A stretch of 64,000 nt of DNA from Enterobacter asburiae. GTDB taxonomy: Bacteria > Pseudomonadota > Gammaproteobacteria > Enterobacterales > Enterobacteriaceae. The stretch covers positions 2,046,001-2,110,000 of the forward strand of contig NZ_AP019632.1 in assembly GCF_007035645.1 (NCBI RefSeq), read 5' to 3'. This document shows, one piece after another, positions 16,052-25,177 of the stretch (position 1 is its first letter; the number at the start of each line of letters is the position of its first letter). The position numbers and the translations under genes were made by a program. The notes below the pieces were generated by a model. It made no database searches. It worked only from the letters and a program-made list of their open reading frames with translations, and had not been told where the DNA came from.

Positions 16052-16322
16052 ACTTTTCTCCGTTATTTAAATAATCAATTCTTATCCTGATGACGGCGCT
16101 GCGAATATTTCGCGGTGCCCTGTCATAGGAAATCTGCATACCGTCTCTCGCGGCTAACTCCTTGTCTATAATCCAGTTAACGGGGAATGCGCCCTCGGTC
16201 ACACCTTGATGAAATTTCCTGAAGCCGTACGGTGCGGCGCATTTGCGCGGTCTACGTTTAATAAGGGAGATATTTTTACGGCACGGCTGCCGCTAAATTT
16301 CATTGCGACAGGAGTAACTCTT
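16052..16322 (+). promoter_or_regulatory. Upstream region of ydcS with TATAAT at 16167-16172
   Basis: 271 bases between ydcR and ydcS without a likely gene. A consensus -10 (TATAAT) stands about 150 bases before the ydcS start; no clear -35. The AGGAG at 16310-16314 sets the start of ydcS. Confidence 0.35.
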
Positions 16323-17468
16323 ATGAGCAAACATTTTGCCCGCAGCAGCCTGTGCGCGCTCGGCATGACTATCATGACAGCGCAAGCCGCAGAACCACCA
16401 AAGGCCATCGGCGACGGGGAAGGTCGGCTGGATATTATCGCCTGGCCGGGATACATCGAACGCGGACAGACGGATAAAAATTATGACTGGGTCACCCAGT
16501 TTGAAAAAGAGACCGGGTGTGCGGTCAACGTCAAGACGGCGGCCACGTCGGATGAAATGGTCAGCCTGATGGCGAAAGGGGGATATGACCTGGTCACCGC
16601 CTCGGGTGACGCCTCCCTGCGCCTGATCATGGGTAAACGCGTTCAGCCCATTAACCCGGACCTCATCCCCAACTGGAAAACGCTCGACGCGCGGATTGTA
16701 AAAGGGGAATGGTTTAACGTCGGCGGGAAAGTCTACGGCACGCCGTATCAGTGGGGGCCAAACCTGCTGATGTACAACACCAAAACCTTCCCGACGCCGC
16801 CGGACAGCTGGAGCGTGGTCTTTACCAAACAGGATCTGCCGGACGGTAAAACCAATCAGGGACGCGTTCAGGCCTATGACGGCCCGATTTATATCGCCGA
16901 TGCCGCGCTCTTCGTCAAAGCTACCCAGCCGCAGCTGGGTATCAAAGATCCTTACCAGCTCACCGAAGCACAGTATGCCGCCGTGCTGAAAGTGCTGCGC
17001 GACCAGCATGCGCTGATCCACCGCTACTGGCATGACACCACCGTTCAGATGAGCGATTTCAAAAATGAAGGCGTCGTGGCCTCCAGCGCCTGGCCGTATC
17101 AGGCGAATGCGCTGAAGGCCGAGAACCAGCCCGTTGCCACCGTCTTCCCGAAAGAGGGGGTGACCGGCTGGGCGGATACCACCATGCTGCATGCGCAGGC
17201 AAAACACCCGATGTGCGCCTATAAGTGGATGAACTGGTCGCTGACGCCTAAAGTGCAGGGCGATCTGGCGGCCTGGTTTGGCTCCCTGCCCGTGGTTGCA
17301 GAAGGGTGTAAGGCCAGCACGCTGCTGGGTGATAAAGGCTGCGAAACAAACGGTTATAACGAGTTCGACAAAATCATGTTCTGGAAAACCCCCATCGCCG
17401 AAGGCGGCAAATTTGTCCCTTACAGCCGCTGGACGCAGGATTACATCGCCATCATGGGCGGTCGTTAA
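16323..17468 (+). CDS. ydcS: ABC transporter substrate-binding protein YdcS (polyamine type)
   Basis: 381 residues from ATG 16323, the length of E. coli YdcS; the longer frame from 16206 lacks a ribosome site. A signal peptide ends TAQAA. The mature protein is a PotD-like type 2 periplasmic binding protein: RLDIIAWPGYIERG, then GKVYGTPYQWGPNLLMYN. Binds putrescine or a related amine for YdcTUV. E. coli YdcS was also reported to make short polyhydroxybutyrate (known for the family; not visible here). First gene of a tight five-gene operon. Confidence 0.93.
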   Translation: MSKHFARSSLCALGMTIMTAQAAEPPKAIGDGEGRLDIIAWPGYIERGQTDKNYDWVTQFEKETGCAVNVKTAATSDEMVSLMAKGGYDLVTASGDASLRLIMGKRVQPINPDLIPNWKTLDARIVKGEWFNVGGKVYGTPYQWGPNLLMYNTKTFPTPPDSWSVVFTKQDLPDGKTNQGRVQAYDGPIYIADAALFVKATQPQLGIKDPYQLTEAQYAAVLKVLRDQHALIHRYWHDTTVQMSDFKNEGVVASSAWPYQANALKAENQPVATVFPKEGVTGWADTTMLHAQAKHPMCAYKWMNWSLTPKVQGDLAAWFGSLPVVAEGCKASTLLGDKGCETNGYNEFDKIMFWKTPIAEGGKFVPYSRWTQDYIAIMGGR

Positions 17469-17485
17469 TTGCCCGGGAGCAGAAC

Positions 17486-18499
17486 ATGACGTACGCGGTA
17501 GAGTTTAACAACGTTTCCCGTCTGTACGGCGACGTACGGGCGGTGGATGGGGTCACCATTGCTATTCGTGACGGAGAATTTTTCTCCATGCTGGGGCCTT
17601 CGGGCTCCGGCAAAACCACCTGCCTGCGTCTGATAGCGGGTTTTGAGCAGCTGTCAGGCGGCACGATTTCTATCTTCGGTAAAGAGGCGAGCGAACTGCC
17701 TCCCTGGGAGCGGGATGTGAACACCGTCTTTCAGGACTACGCGCTGTTCCCGCATATGTCGATCCTCGACAATGTTGCCTACGGGCTGATGGTCAAAGGC
17801 ATCGACAAGAAAAAACGCCATGCGCAGGCCCGTGATGCCCTGGAAAAAGTGGGCCTGAGCTTTGCCGTTGCCCGCAAACCCTCGCAACTTTCCGGCGGCC
17901 AGCGACAGCGTGTCGCCATCGCCCGGGCGCTGGTCAATGAGCCGCGCGTCCTGCTGTTGGATGAGCCCTTAGGTGCGCTTGATCTCAAACTGCGTGAACA
18001 GATGCAGTTCGAGCTGAAGAAGCTTCAGCAGGAACTCGGCATCACCTTTATTTTTGTCACCCACGATCAGGGCGAGGCCCTTTCCATGTCAGACCGGGTG
18101 GCGGTGTTCAATAACGGGCGCATCGAGCAGGTGGATACCCCGCGCGATCTCTACATGCGTCCGCGCACGCCGTTTGTCGCCGGTTTTGTCGGCACGTCCA
18201 ACGTCTTTGATGCAGGCCTTGCGCAGAAAATATGCGGCATGGAAGGTAGCTATTCCCTGCGCCCGGAACATATTCGCCTTAATGAGGAGGGAGAGGTTCA
18301 GGTTGAGGGCATCGTGCAGGCCGTTCAGTATCAGGGAGCGGCCACGCGGCTGGAGCTGAAGCTCGCAGATGGCGCCAAGCTGCTGGTGAGCCAGGCCAAT
18401 CTCAGTGAAACCTCGTCGCTGAGCGGCATTGCGCCGGGGCAGGCGGTGATGGCATCGTGGTCACGCGAGGCGATGATTCGCCTGCACGAGGAGAGGTGA
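17486..18499 (+). CDS. ydcT: ABC transporter ATPase YdcT
   Basis: 337 residues. Walker A GPSGSGKTT (about 36-44), Q-loop in FQDYALFPHMS, signature LSGGQRQRVAIARA, Walker B LLLDEPLGAL and the H-loop THDQGEALSMSD are intact, and a C-terminal TOBE domain follows. This is a PotA-type ATPase driving uptake through YdcUV. Starts 17 bases after ydcS. Confidence 0.94.
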   Translation: MTYAVEFNNVSRLYGDVRAVDGVTIAIRDGEFFSMLGPSGSGKTTCLRLIAGFEQLSGGTISIFGKEASELPPWERDVNTVFQDYALFPHMSILDNVAYGLMVKGIDKKKRHAQARDALEKVGLSFAVARKPSQLSGGQRQRVAIARALVNEPRVLLLDEPLGALDLKLREQMQFELKKLQQELGITFIFVTHDQGEALSMSDRVAVFNNGRIEQVDTPRDLYMRPRTPFVAGFVGTSNVFDAGLAQKICGMEGSYSLRPEHIRLNEEGEVQVEGIVQAVQYQGAATRLELKLADGAKLLVSQANLSETSSLSGIAPGQAVMASWSREAMIRLHEER

Positions 18500-18500
18500 A

Positions 18501-19445
18501 ATGTCTATGAGCGTTGCGCATCCTCCCGCCTCGCACGGGCGCTTAAGCCGCATGACGGCGCTGTTCTGGCGTAAACCGTCGCTCGGCCTGTTCCTGCTTC
18601 TGCTCGCGCCGCTCATGTGGTTTGGCATCGTCTATTTAGGATCGCTTCTGACCCTGCTGTGGCAAGGTTTTTACACCTTTGACGATTTCACCATGGCCGT
18701 CACGCCGGATCTGACCCTGGCGAACATTCAGGCGCTTTTCAACCCGGCAAACTACGACATCATCCTGCGCACGTTAACCATGGCGATTGCGGTGACGATA
18801 GCCAGCGCCATCCTGGCATTCCCGATGGCCTGGTACATGGCGCGATACACCCGCGGCAAGTGGAAAGCGTTTTTCTATATCGCCGTGATGCTGCCAATGT
18901 GGGCGAGCTACATCGTCAAAGCCTACGCCTGGACGCTGCTGCTGGCGAAGGATGGGGTGGCGCAGTGGTTTCTCAACCATATGGGGCTGGAGCCGATCCT
19001 GACCTCACTCCTTACGCTCCCGGCAATTGGCGGCAACACCTTGTCCACCTCCGGGCTGGGACGGTTTCTGGTCTTCGTCTATATCTGGCTGCCGTTTATG
19101 ATCTTGCCCGTCCAGGCGGCGCTGGAACGCCTGCCTGCCTCGCTACTGCAGGCCTCAGCCGACCTCGGCGCGCGCCCTCGTCAGACCTTTCGCTACGTCG
19201 TTCTGCCGCTGGCGATCCCGGGTATTGCCGCGGGCTCAATATTCACCTTTTCCCTGACGCTGGGGGATTTCATCGTTCCACAGCTGGTGGGGCCGCCGGG
19301 TTACTTCATCGGTAACATGGTCTACTCGCAGCAGGGTGCCATTGGCAATATGCCCATGGCCGCCGCGTTCACGCTGGTGCCCATCGTGCTGATTTCACTC
19401 TATCTGGCGTTCGTGAAACGTCTGGGAGCATTCGATGCACTCTGA
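18501..19445 (+). CDS. ydcU: ABC transporter permease YdcU
   Basis: 314 residues, six membrane helices, with the ATPase-docking (EAA-type) loop [24 protein letters not shown]. PotB-like. It begins one base after ydcT and overlaps ydcV by 11 bases, typical of translational coupling. Confidence 0.93.
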   Translation: MSMSVAHPPASHGRLSRMTALFWRKPSLGLFLLLLAPLMWFGIVYLGSLLTLLWQGFYTFDDFTMAVTPDLTLANIQALFNPANYDIILRTLTMAIAVTIASAILAFPMAWYMARYTRGKWKAFFYIAVMLPMWASYIVKAYAWTLLLAKDGVAQWFLNHMGLEPILTSLLTLPAIGGNTLSTSGLGRFLVFVYIWLPFMILPVQAALERLPASLLQASADLGARPRQTFRYVVLPLAIPGIAAGSIFTFSLTLGDFIVPQLVGPPGYFIGNMVYSQQGAIGNMPMAAAFTLVPIVLISLYLAFVKRLGAFDAL

Positions 19446-20241
19446 ACGCGCACCGCTGTTCCTGAAAGTGGCAGCGTGGGGAGGCGTTATCTTCCTGCAC
19501 TTCCCGCTGCTGATTATCGCGACCTATGCCTTTAATACCGAAGACGCGGCCTTCAGCTTTCCGCCGCAGGGGCTGACGCTGAAGTGGTTCAGCGTGGCGG
19601 CGGGGCGCGGCGATATTATTGAATCCGTGACGTTGTCACTTCAGATTGCCGCGCTCTCCACCGCGATTGCCCTTGTGCTTGGCACGCTTGCTGCAGCGGC
19701 GCTGTGGCGAAGCGAGTTTTTTGGCAAGAATGCGATCTCGCTGTTGCTGCTGTTGCCGATTGCGTTACCGGGGATCATCACCGGTCTGGCGCTGCTGACG
19801 GCATTCAAAACGATTGACCTTGAGCCGGGGTTTTTCACCATCGTGGTGGGACACGCCACCTTTTGCGTGGTGGTGGTGTTTAACAACGTGATTGCCCGGT
19901 TCAGACGCACCTCCTGGAGCCTGGTGGAAGCGTCGATGGATCTCGGGGCCGACGGATGGCAAACCTTCCGCTATGTGGTGCTGCCCAATCTGGGTTCCGC
20001 GCTGCTGGCCGGGGGAATGCTGGCGTTTGCCCTGTCGTTTGACGAGATAATCGTCACAACGTTTACGGCGGGACACGAGCGCACGTTACCGCTGTGGTTG
20101 CTCAATCAGCTCGGTCGTCCGCGCGACGTGCCGGTCACCAACGTCGTAGCACTGCTGGTGATGCTGGTGACAACTATCCCCATTCTGGGAGCCTGGTGGC
20201 TAACCCGCGACGGCGAGAATATCGCCGGCAGCGGGAAATAA
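19435..20241 (+). CDS. ydcV: ABC transporter permease YdcV
   Basis: 268 residues, six helices, EAA-type loop [19 protein letters not shown]. PotC-like partner of YdcU. GGGAG precedes the ATG inside the end of ydcU. Confidence 0.93.
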   Translation: MHSERAPLFLKVAAWGGVIFLHFPLLIIATYAFNTEDAAFSFPPQGLTLKWFSVAAGRGDIIESVTLSLQIAALSTAIALVLGTLAAAALWRSEFFGKNAISLLLLLPIALPGIITGLALLTAFKTIDLEPGFFTIVVGHATFCVVVVFNNVIARFRRTSWSLVEASMDLGADGWQTFRYVVLPNLGSALLAGGMLAFALSFDEIIVTTFTAGHERTLPLWLLNQLGRPRDVPVTNVVALLVMLVTTIPILGAWWLTRDGENIAGSGK

Positions 20242-20265
20242 CAGTGAATTCAACAGGAAAATGCT

Positions 20266-21690
20266 ATGCAAACACAACTGCTGATAGAGGGAAAACTGGT
20301 AACCGGAGAGGGAGAAAAACAGCCGGTCTATAACCCGGCCACTGGAGAACTCCTGCTGGAGATTGCTGAGGCGTCAGCGGCTCAGGTCGACGCGGCGGTT
20401 CAGGCGGCCGACCGTGCTTTTGTGGAGTGGGGACAAACCACGCCGAAGACCCGCGCCGAGTACCTGCTGAAGCTGGCGGATGCGATTGAAGCGCATGGGG
20501 AGGACTTTGCCCGGCTCGAATCCCTCAACTGCGGCAAGCCGCTGCACTGTGCTCTGGGAGATGAAATTCCGGCGGTGGTCGACGTTTTCCGTTTCTTTGC
20601 CGGGGCCGCCCGCTGTCTGAACGGGCTGGCCGCCGGGGAGTACCTTGACGGTCACACGTCGATGATCCGCCGCGATCCGGTGGGCGTGGTTGCCTCTATT
20701 GCCCCCTGGAACTATCCGCTGATGATGGCGGCCTGGAAGCTGGCACCCGCGCTGGCGGCTGGGAACTGCGTGGTGATTAAGCCCTCAGAGATCACGCCGC
20801 TGACCGCGCTGAAGCTGGGAGAGCTGGCAAAAGATATCTTCCCGGCAGGCGTTCTGAACGTCCTGTTTGGCCGGGGGAAAACGGTCGGTGACCCGCTTAC
20901 CGGGCATGAAAAGGTCCGTATGGTTTCGCTGACCGGTTCGATTGCTACCGGGGAACATATCATCGGCCATACCGCGTCCTCCATTAAACGCACCCACATG
21001 GAGCTGGGCGGTAAAGCGCCGGTTATCGTCTTTGATGATGCCGACCTGGATGCGGTTGTCGAAGGGGTGCGGACGTTTGGTTTCTACAATGCCGGACAGG
21101 ACTGTACGGCGGCCTGCCGTATTTATGCCCAGAAGGGCATCTATGCCGCGCTGGTGGAAAAGCTGGGCGCAGCGGTAGCCAGCCTTAAAATGGGTGCGCC
21201 GGAGGATGCCTCGACCGAACTGGGGCCGCTCAGCTCGGCCGCCCATCTTTCACGCGTCTGTCAGGCCGTCGATGAGGCGAAAGCACTCGGTCATATCCGC
21301 GTTGTCACCGGCGGGAGCAAAAAAGAGGGGGCAGGCTACTACTTCCAGCCAACCCTGCTGGCGGGGGCAAAACAGGACGACGCCATCGTTCAGCGGGAGG
21401 TGTTTGGCCCGGTGGTGAGCGTCACCGAATTTGACGACGAGGCGCAGGTGCTGGCCTGGGCGAACGATTCGCAGTATGGCCTGGCGTCATCTGTCTGGAC
21501 CAAAGACGTGGGCCGCGCCCATCGCCTGAGCGCGCGCCTGCAGTACGGCTGCACCTGGGTGAATACCCATTTTATGCTGGTGAGCGAAATGCCGCACGGG
21601 GGCATGAAATTATCCGGCTACGGCAAAGATATGTCGGTCTACGGGCTTGAGGATTATACGGTCGTGCGGCATGTCATGATCAAACACTAA
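20266..21690 (+). CDS. patD: Gamma-aminobutyraldehyde dehydrogenase
   Basis: 474 residues, the length of E. coli PatD (YdcW). Aldehyde-dehydrogenase motifs: [20 protein letters not shown], the NAD loop [11 protein letters not shown], the general-base Glu in [10 protein letters not shown] and the nucleophile Cys in [13 protein letters not shown]. Converts 4-aminobutanal (from putrescine transamination) to GABA with NAD. Last gene of the ydcSTUV-patD operon, so uptake and oxidation of the amine are linked. A strong hairpin follows. Confidence 0.94.
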   Translation: MQTQLLIEGKLVTGEGEKQPVYNPATGELLLEIAEASAAQVDAAVQAADRAFVEWGQTTPKTRAEYLLKLADAIEAHGEDFARLESLNCGKPLHCALGDEIPAVVDVFRFFAGAARCLNGLAAGEYLDGHTSMIRRDPVGVVASIAPWNYPLMMAAWKLAPALAAGNCVVIKPSEITPLTALKLGELAKDIFPAGVLNVLFGRGKTVGDPLTGHEKVRMVSLTGSIATGEHIIGHTASSIKRTHMELGGKAPVIVFDDADLDAVVEGVRTFGFYNAGQDCTAACRIYAQKGIYAALVEKLGAAVASLKMGAPEDASTELGPLSSAAHLSRVCQAVDEAKALGHIRVVTGGSKKEGAGYYFQPTLLAGAKQDDAIVQREVFGPVVSVTEFDDEAQVLAWANDSQYGLASSVWTKDVGRAHRLSARLQYGCTWVNTHFMLVSEMPHGGMKLSGYGKDMSVYGLEDYTVVRHVMIKH

Positions 21691-21699
21691 GTCCGCCCT

Positions 21700-21723
21700 G
21701 CCTGGCCGCATGCGCGGCCAGGC
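21700..21723 (+). terminator. Hairpin after patD
   Basis: GCCTGGCCGC (21700-21709) and GCGGCCAGGC (21714-21723) form a perfect 10-bp stem with a 4-nt loop, then CGTTT. The T-run is short, so termination may be partial. Confidence 0.6.
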
Positions 21724-21873
21724 GTTTCCCGCGCCCGCCATGAGTGTTACGCAAGATACTCAGTTGTTATTATCCGTAATCTTTAAGTGGTTATTCTGTA
21801 ACGAAAAAACTTGATCTGTATCAACATATGACGCATATTGCGTGCGGTTATTTTTTCGGCTCTGGTATACAGA

Positions 21874-22047
21874 ATGACGTTGTATCAAAAGATGTTGGTT
21901 TTTTACGCAATCATGGCTTCCATCTGCGCATTAATTACCTGGTTCCTCTCTAAAGACCGCAAACGTATCCGCCTGCTCAGCGCTTTTCTGGTGGGGTCAA
22001 CCTGGCCAATGAGCTTTCCCGTTGCGCTGCTGGTCTCGCTTTTCTGA
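21874..22047 (+). CDS. ortT: Orphan membrane toxin OrtT
   Basis: Start at ATG 21874 (MTLYQKMLVFYAIM), giving 57 residues, the exact length of E. coli OrtT (YdcX). Two membrane helices surround the charged turn LSKDRKRIRLLS, and the end is MSFPVALLVSLF. In E. coli it damages the membrane and lowers ATP under stringent stress, and no antitoxin is known (established knowledge). Here too no antitoxin gene is visible. It lies after patD as in E. coli. Confidence 0.9.
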   Translation: MTLYQKMLVFYAIMASICALITWFLSKDRKRIRLLSAFLVGSTWPMSFPVALLVSLF

Positions 22048-22133
22048 AGCACGCTTCCATTTTTAAAAGATGAATATGGCATTCCCGATACGCTAACTGT
22101 ATAAATACACAGTGCATCGTAAAAGGAGTGCTT

Positions 22134-22889
22134 ATGAACAGTTTTTACTCGCAGCAGGCCGGTTGTACCGTGCGCTGGCATGACCTGCCCGGCACCGGCG
22201 ATCCCGTGGTGTTCATTCACGGGCTGGGCTGCGCCTCTTCCTATGAATATCCCCGTGTCGTTCATGACCCGCTGTTTGGCGCGCGCAGAGCGATCCTCAT
22301 CGACTTGCCCGGCAGCGGCTACAGCGACAAGCCTGAACACTACAGCTATAAAACCACCGACCAGGCCCACGTTGTGGCGGAGCTGATTGACCACCTTAAG
22401 CTGGATGCCTTCTGGTTATACGGCCACAGCATGGGCGGCAGCATTGCTATCGAAACGGCGGGGTTGCTGGCGTCGCGCGTGAAGGGGCTGATGGTGTCAG
22501 AGCCCAATTTTCATGCGGGTGGGGGGATGTTTAGCCGGTCTATTGCAGCGCAAACTGAGCAGCAGTTTCTGAACCAGGGCTATGACGCCATGCTCAGTGC
22601 GGAAAAAACGGCGTGGGCAGGGTGTCTGCAGAGCAATGCGCCATATGCCGTCTGGCGGGGCGCATCGAGCCTGGTGGCGGGCGTTGAGCCCGAATGGGAA
22701 GCGCAGTTCCTGTCACTTCCTTGCCCGGTAACGTTGATTTTCGGCGAGCTGTCTCTGCCGGATGACGATGTGGACAATCTGAAGCAAAAGGGCGTTGAGG
22801 TAAAAATTATCCCTGCGGCGGGGCATTCGATGTCGTGGGAGAATCCGTCTGCGCTGGCACAGACGTTAGCCGGGTGTATGACGGAGTGA
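22134..22889 (+). CDS. Alpha/beta-fold hydrolase
   Basis: 251 residues from ATG 22134 (AAGGAG at 22123-22128; the GTG at 22128 overlaps it). Oxyanion region VVFIHGLGCASS, nucleophile elbow YGHSMGGS (Ser about 101), late acidic stretch FGELSLPDDD and catalytic His in PAAGHSMSWE: a complete Ser-Asp-His set. No signal peptide, so cytoplasmic. Substrate unknown; esterase or lactonase activity is plausible. Not part of the E. coli ydc block and perhaps acquired with the srf genes next door. Confidence 0.8.
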   Translation: MNSFYSQQAGCTVRWHDLPGTGDPVVFIHGLGCASSYEYPRVVHDPLFGARRAILIDLPGSGYSDKPEHYSYKTTDQAHVVAELIDHLKLDAFWLYGHSMGGSIAIETAGLLASRVKGLMVSEPNFHAGGGMFSRSIAAQTEQQFLNQGYDAMLSAEKTAWAGCLQSNAPYAVWRGASSLVAGVEPEWEAQFLSLPCPVTLIFGELSLPDDDVDNLKQKGVEVKIIPAAGHSMSWENPSALAQTLAGCMTE

Positions 22890-22904
22890 TGTGCGCAAAA
22901 GTTT

Positions 22905-22972
22905 CGCCCGGCGGCGCTACGCTTGCACCGTTGCGAAATGTAGGCCGGGTAAGCGCAACGCTACCCGGCAAG
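22905..22972. repeat. REP/BIME-type palindromic repeats
   Basis: Two GC-rich palindromic units: one near 22905-22930 (CGCCCGGCGGCGCTACGC), and one at 22940-22970 in which GCCGGGTA pairs with TACCCGGC. They sit between the hydrolase and the convergent srfC gene and may protect the mRNA ends. Confidence 0.7.
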
Positions 22973-22999
22973 AAATGCGGCTACATTGTTAATCAGCGT

Positions 23000-25177
23000 T
23001 CAGCGTAATAACGCGTACAAGGCCTGACGAGCGTCAGGCTGAACATCATGCGGATGCTGGTAATCAATGTTCTCTATCGCGCGGCTATAGAGGGCGACCA
23101 GCCAGTCGTAAACGTATGCGGTGGCCGCATGCACAGGCTGTTCCCCCAGGCGCGTCAATCGAGGCTCCGCGCTGCTGACCACTGGCGTGACGAAGATTGC
23201 CTGCCCCTTGCGGATGCGGCTTGCCGGACGTGTAGCCACGGGCGTCTGGTCGTAACCCAGCCAGCCAATGAAATTGCCCATCACGGCATGCAGTTGCGCA
23301 GCGCTGCTTTTATCCGCTTCGACAATGCGCTGAAGCTGTTGAGGCAGATTAAGCCGGTAGCTGGTGACCACCAGCACATCCGCGATTTGCTGTAATACCG
23401 CAGGATCCAGCCCGAGGCGCGCGGCCGTGGCCTCATTGCGGCTCCACTGACGCAGGTGATTTATCCAGACTCTGTGCGCCAGGCGCGCTTTGTCTTTTGT
23501 CTGGAACAGACCGGTGCTTTCCTGCGCGTTCTCGGCAAACAGGTCAATAGTGTCCGTAAACAGCCCGTTCACCTGCTCCTCGCGCGGCTGCTGAACGGCA
23601 AGCAGCGTTTCATAGGCTTTCAGCGGCGGCAGGAGGCCTTCAAGCAGTTCGCCGTGGCGGGCGGCGCTGCTTTGCAGCGTGCGCACCATGCTTTCGGCCT
23701 GAGCGCGTCTTTTCCCCGGCTCTTCAACCAGCGGCGCCAGATAGCTTTGCATCAGCGATGAGAGCTCCTGTCGCAGCAAGCCTTTCAGCGTGCCGAGACG
23801 CTTCTGTCGCTGGGCGGGTAACGTGGCCTGAGACAGCCATTCGATGACGCGCTGCATGCTGTGGCTGTCCAGCGCCTGCAGCGTGCCCCAGCGTAAACCC
23901 GGCTTTCCGAGCAGATGCTGTACGGCTTCATCGAGATTCTGCCGGGTGGTAAAGCGGGCGTCGTGTGGCGTAATCGCCCATACCAGCCCCGGCAGGGCAG
24001 ATTCTTCAGCAGGCTGCGTCTCCTTGACCCAGTTCATCAGCACTTTTGCTTTTTTGGCCGTCTGCTCGTGCTGCGCCGTCGCATTGCAAATCACCAGCAC
24101 ATCCGGCTGAAGCTGTTGACGGTAATGCTCAAGCAGCCACTGGGACTTCGCCTGGCGTAGCGGGTCGGCACGGTTATCTTCAAAAACAGGAATATCAATA
24201 ATATCGACGTTATCCAGCGCGCCGTTCTCAACCGGCAGCACCAGCTCGCGGGTCAGGAAGGCCAGCACGTCGACGGGGATGCTGATGGCGTTAAGCATTT
24301 CACCGCTATTTAGCGGATGAAGCAGCGTCTCCTGCGCGTCCTGAAGATCTAACGTGCCGTCGTGCGTCAGGAACCCTTCACCCGGCAGGCCAAAGCTGTC
24401 CACCAGCAGGCTAAGCGGGGCAGCAAGCTCGCCGGCATGGCTGGTCTGGTGCAGCACATGGGCCAGTTTTAACCACTGCTGGGTTAACTCCTGCTGCTCG
24501 CCCCACAGCAGCGACCAGACGCTGGCCCGCGTGCTGAGATCGAGAGAAGGCACCAGCCGGGCGAACTCATGCCACAGGGCATCATCAATTTGCTGCTTAG
24601 CGGTGGGTACGGTGCTTTGCCAGAAGCGGGCTATCGTACCCACTTCCTGAGCCGTGATGCCGGGCACGCCCTGCGGCTGGCGCAGCCCGCGCCATTTCTC
24701 CAGACGTGTCTCAATGACCGCCTTATCCACCGCGCGCATCTGCGGATGCAGCGTCGTGCGGGCAATAAACAGCTGTACCAGCTCGGCCTCGGTGACCAGG
24801 CTCAGACGCAGCGGGAACGCCTCATCCGCCACCTCCGGGCTTTCCGGCGTGAAGCGGACGGCCATGTTGGTGAGGGCATGTCCCGGATTGATATGCGAAA
24901 AATAGTCAAAGGTGCGCTGGCCCGGCGTCACGTTCAGGCGTCCATTACCGCTGCCGCACAGGGACAACAGCAGATGGGCTTTCGCGCTCTGTGAATGACC
25001 GTAAAGCCCAATGCTGCTCTGGCGGGTCATGGCGCGTTCAATGGCCTGCTCCCGCGCCTGCGCCGCGTTGATGCGAGCAAGCAGGGCGTCGGCATCGTTA
25101 TCCAGCACAGGGGCGTTCAGGCGCGTCTCATTAATCCACCCGATTAAGGCCTGAGTGGTTGTCGTCGTCGCTGTCAT
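23000..25177 (-). CDS. srfC: SrfC-family protein, P-loop-like, putative virulence factor
   Basis: 725 residues, third gene of srfABC; its ATG overlaps the srfB stop (ATGA). Near residue 60 is IGLYGHSQSAKAHLLLSL, placed like a Walker A loop (GxxxxGKS/T) but with Gly and Ser replaced by Ala. Further on VDIIDIPVFEDNRADPL resembles a DxPG switch region and VLVICNATA a G4-like strand. The rest is mostly helical. The layout recalls a large dynamin-like GTPase with a degenerate nucleotide loop (inference). No signal peptide. In Salmonella the srf genes were found as SsrB-regulated; their biochemical role is not settled. Confidence 0.85.
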   Translation of the reverse strand: MTATTTTTQALIGWINETRLNAPVLDNDADALLARINAAQAREQAIERAMTRQSSIGLYGHSQSAKAHLLLSLCGSGNGRLNVTPGQRTFDYFSHINPGHALTNMAVRFTPESPEVADEAFPLRLSLVTEAELVQLFIARTTLHPQMRAVDKAVIETRLEKWRGLRQPQGVPGITAQEVGTIARFWQSTVPTAKQQIDDALWHEFARLVPSLDLSTRASVWSLLWGEQQELTQQWLKLAHVLHQTSHAGELAAPLSLLVDSFGLPGEGFLTHDGTLDLQDAQETLLHPLNSGEMLNAISIPVDVLAFLTRELVLPVENGALDNVDIIDIPVFEDNRADPLRQAKSQWLLEHYRQQLQPDVLVICNATAQHEQTAKKAKVLMNWVKETQPAEESALPGLVWAITPHDARFTTRQNLDEAVQHLLGKPGLRWGTLQALDSHSMQRVIEWLSQATLPAQRQKRLGTLKGLLRQELSSLMQSYLAPLVEEPGKRRAQAESMVRTLQSSAARHGELLEGLLPPLKAYETLLAVQQPREEQVNGLFTDTIDLFAENAQESTGLFQTKDKARLAHRVWINHLRQWSRNEATAARLGLDPAVLQQIADVLVVTSYRLNLPQQLQRIVEADKSSAAQLHAVMGNFIGWLGYDQTPVATRPASRIRKGQAIFVTPVVSSAEPRLTRLGEQPVHAATAYVYDWLVALYSRAIENIDYQHPHDVQPDARQALYALLR

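Noticed and set aside
21874..22047. Looking for an antitoxin partner of OrtT
   Set aside because: No small divergent or overlapping gene with a ribosome site; orphan status agrees with E. coli.
22905..22972. CRISPR-like repeats
   Set aside because: Only two palindromic units without spacers of equal size; they fit REP elements. No cas genes seen.
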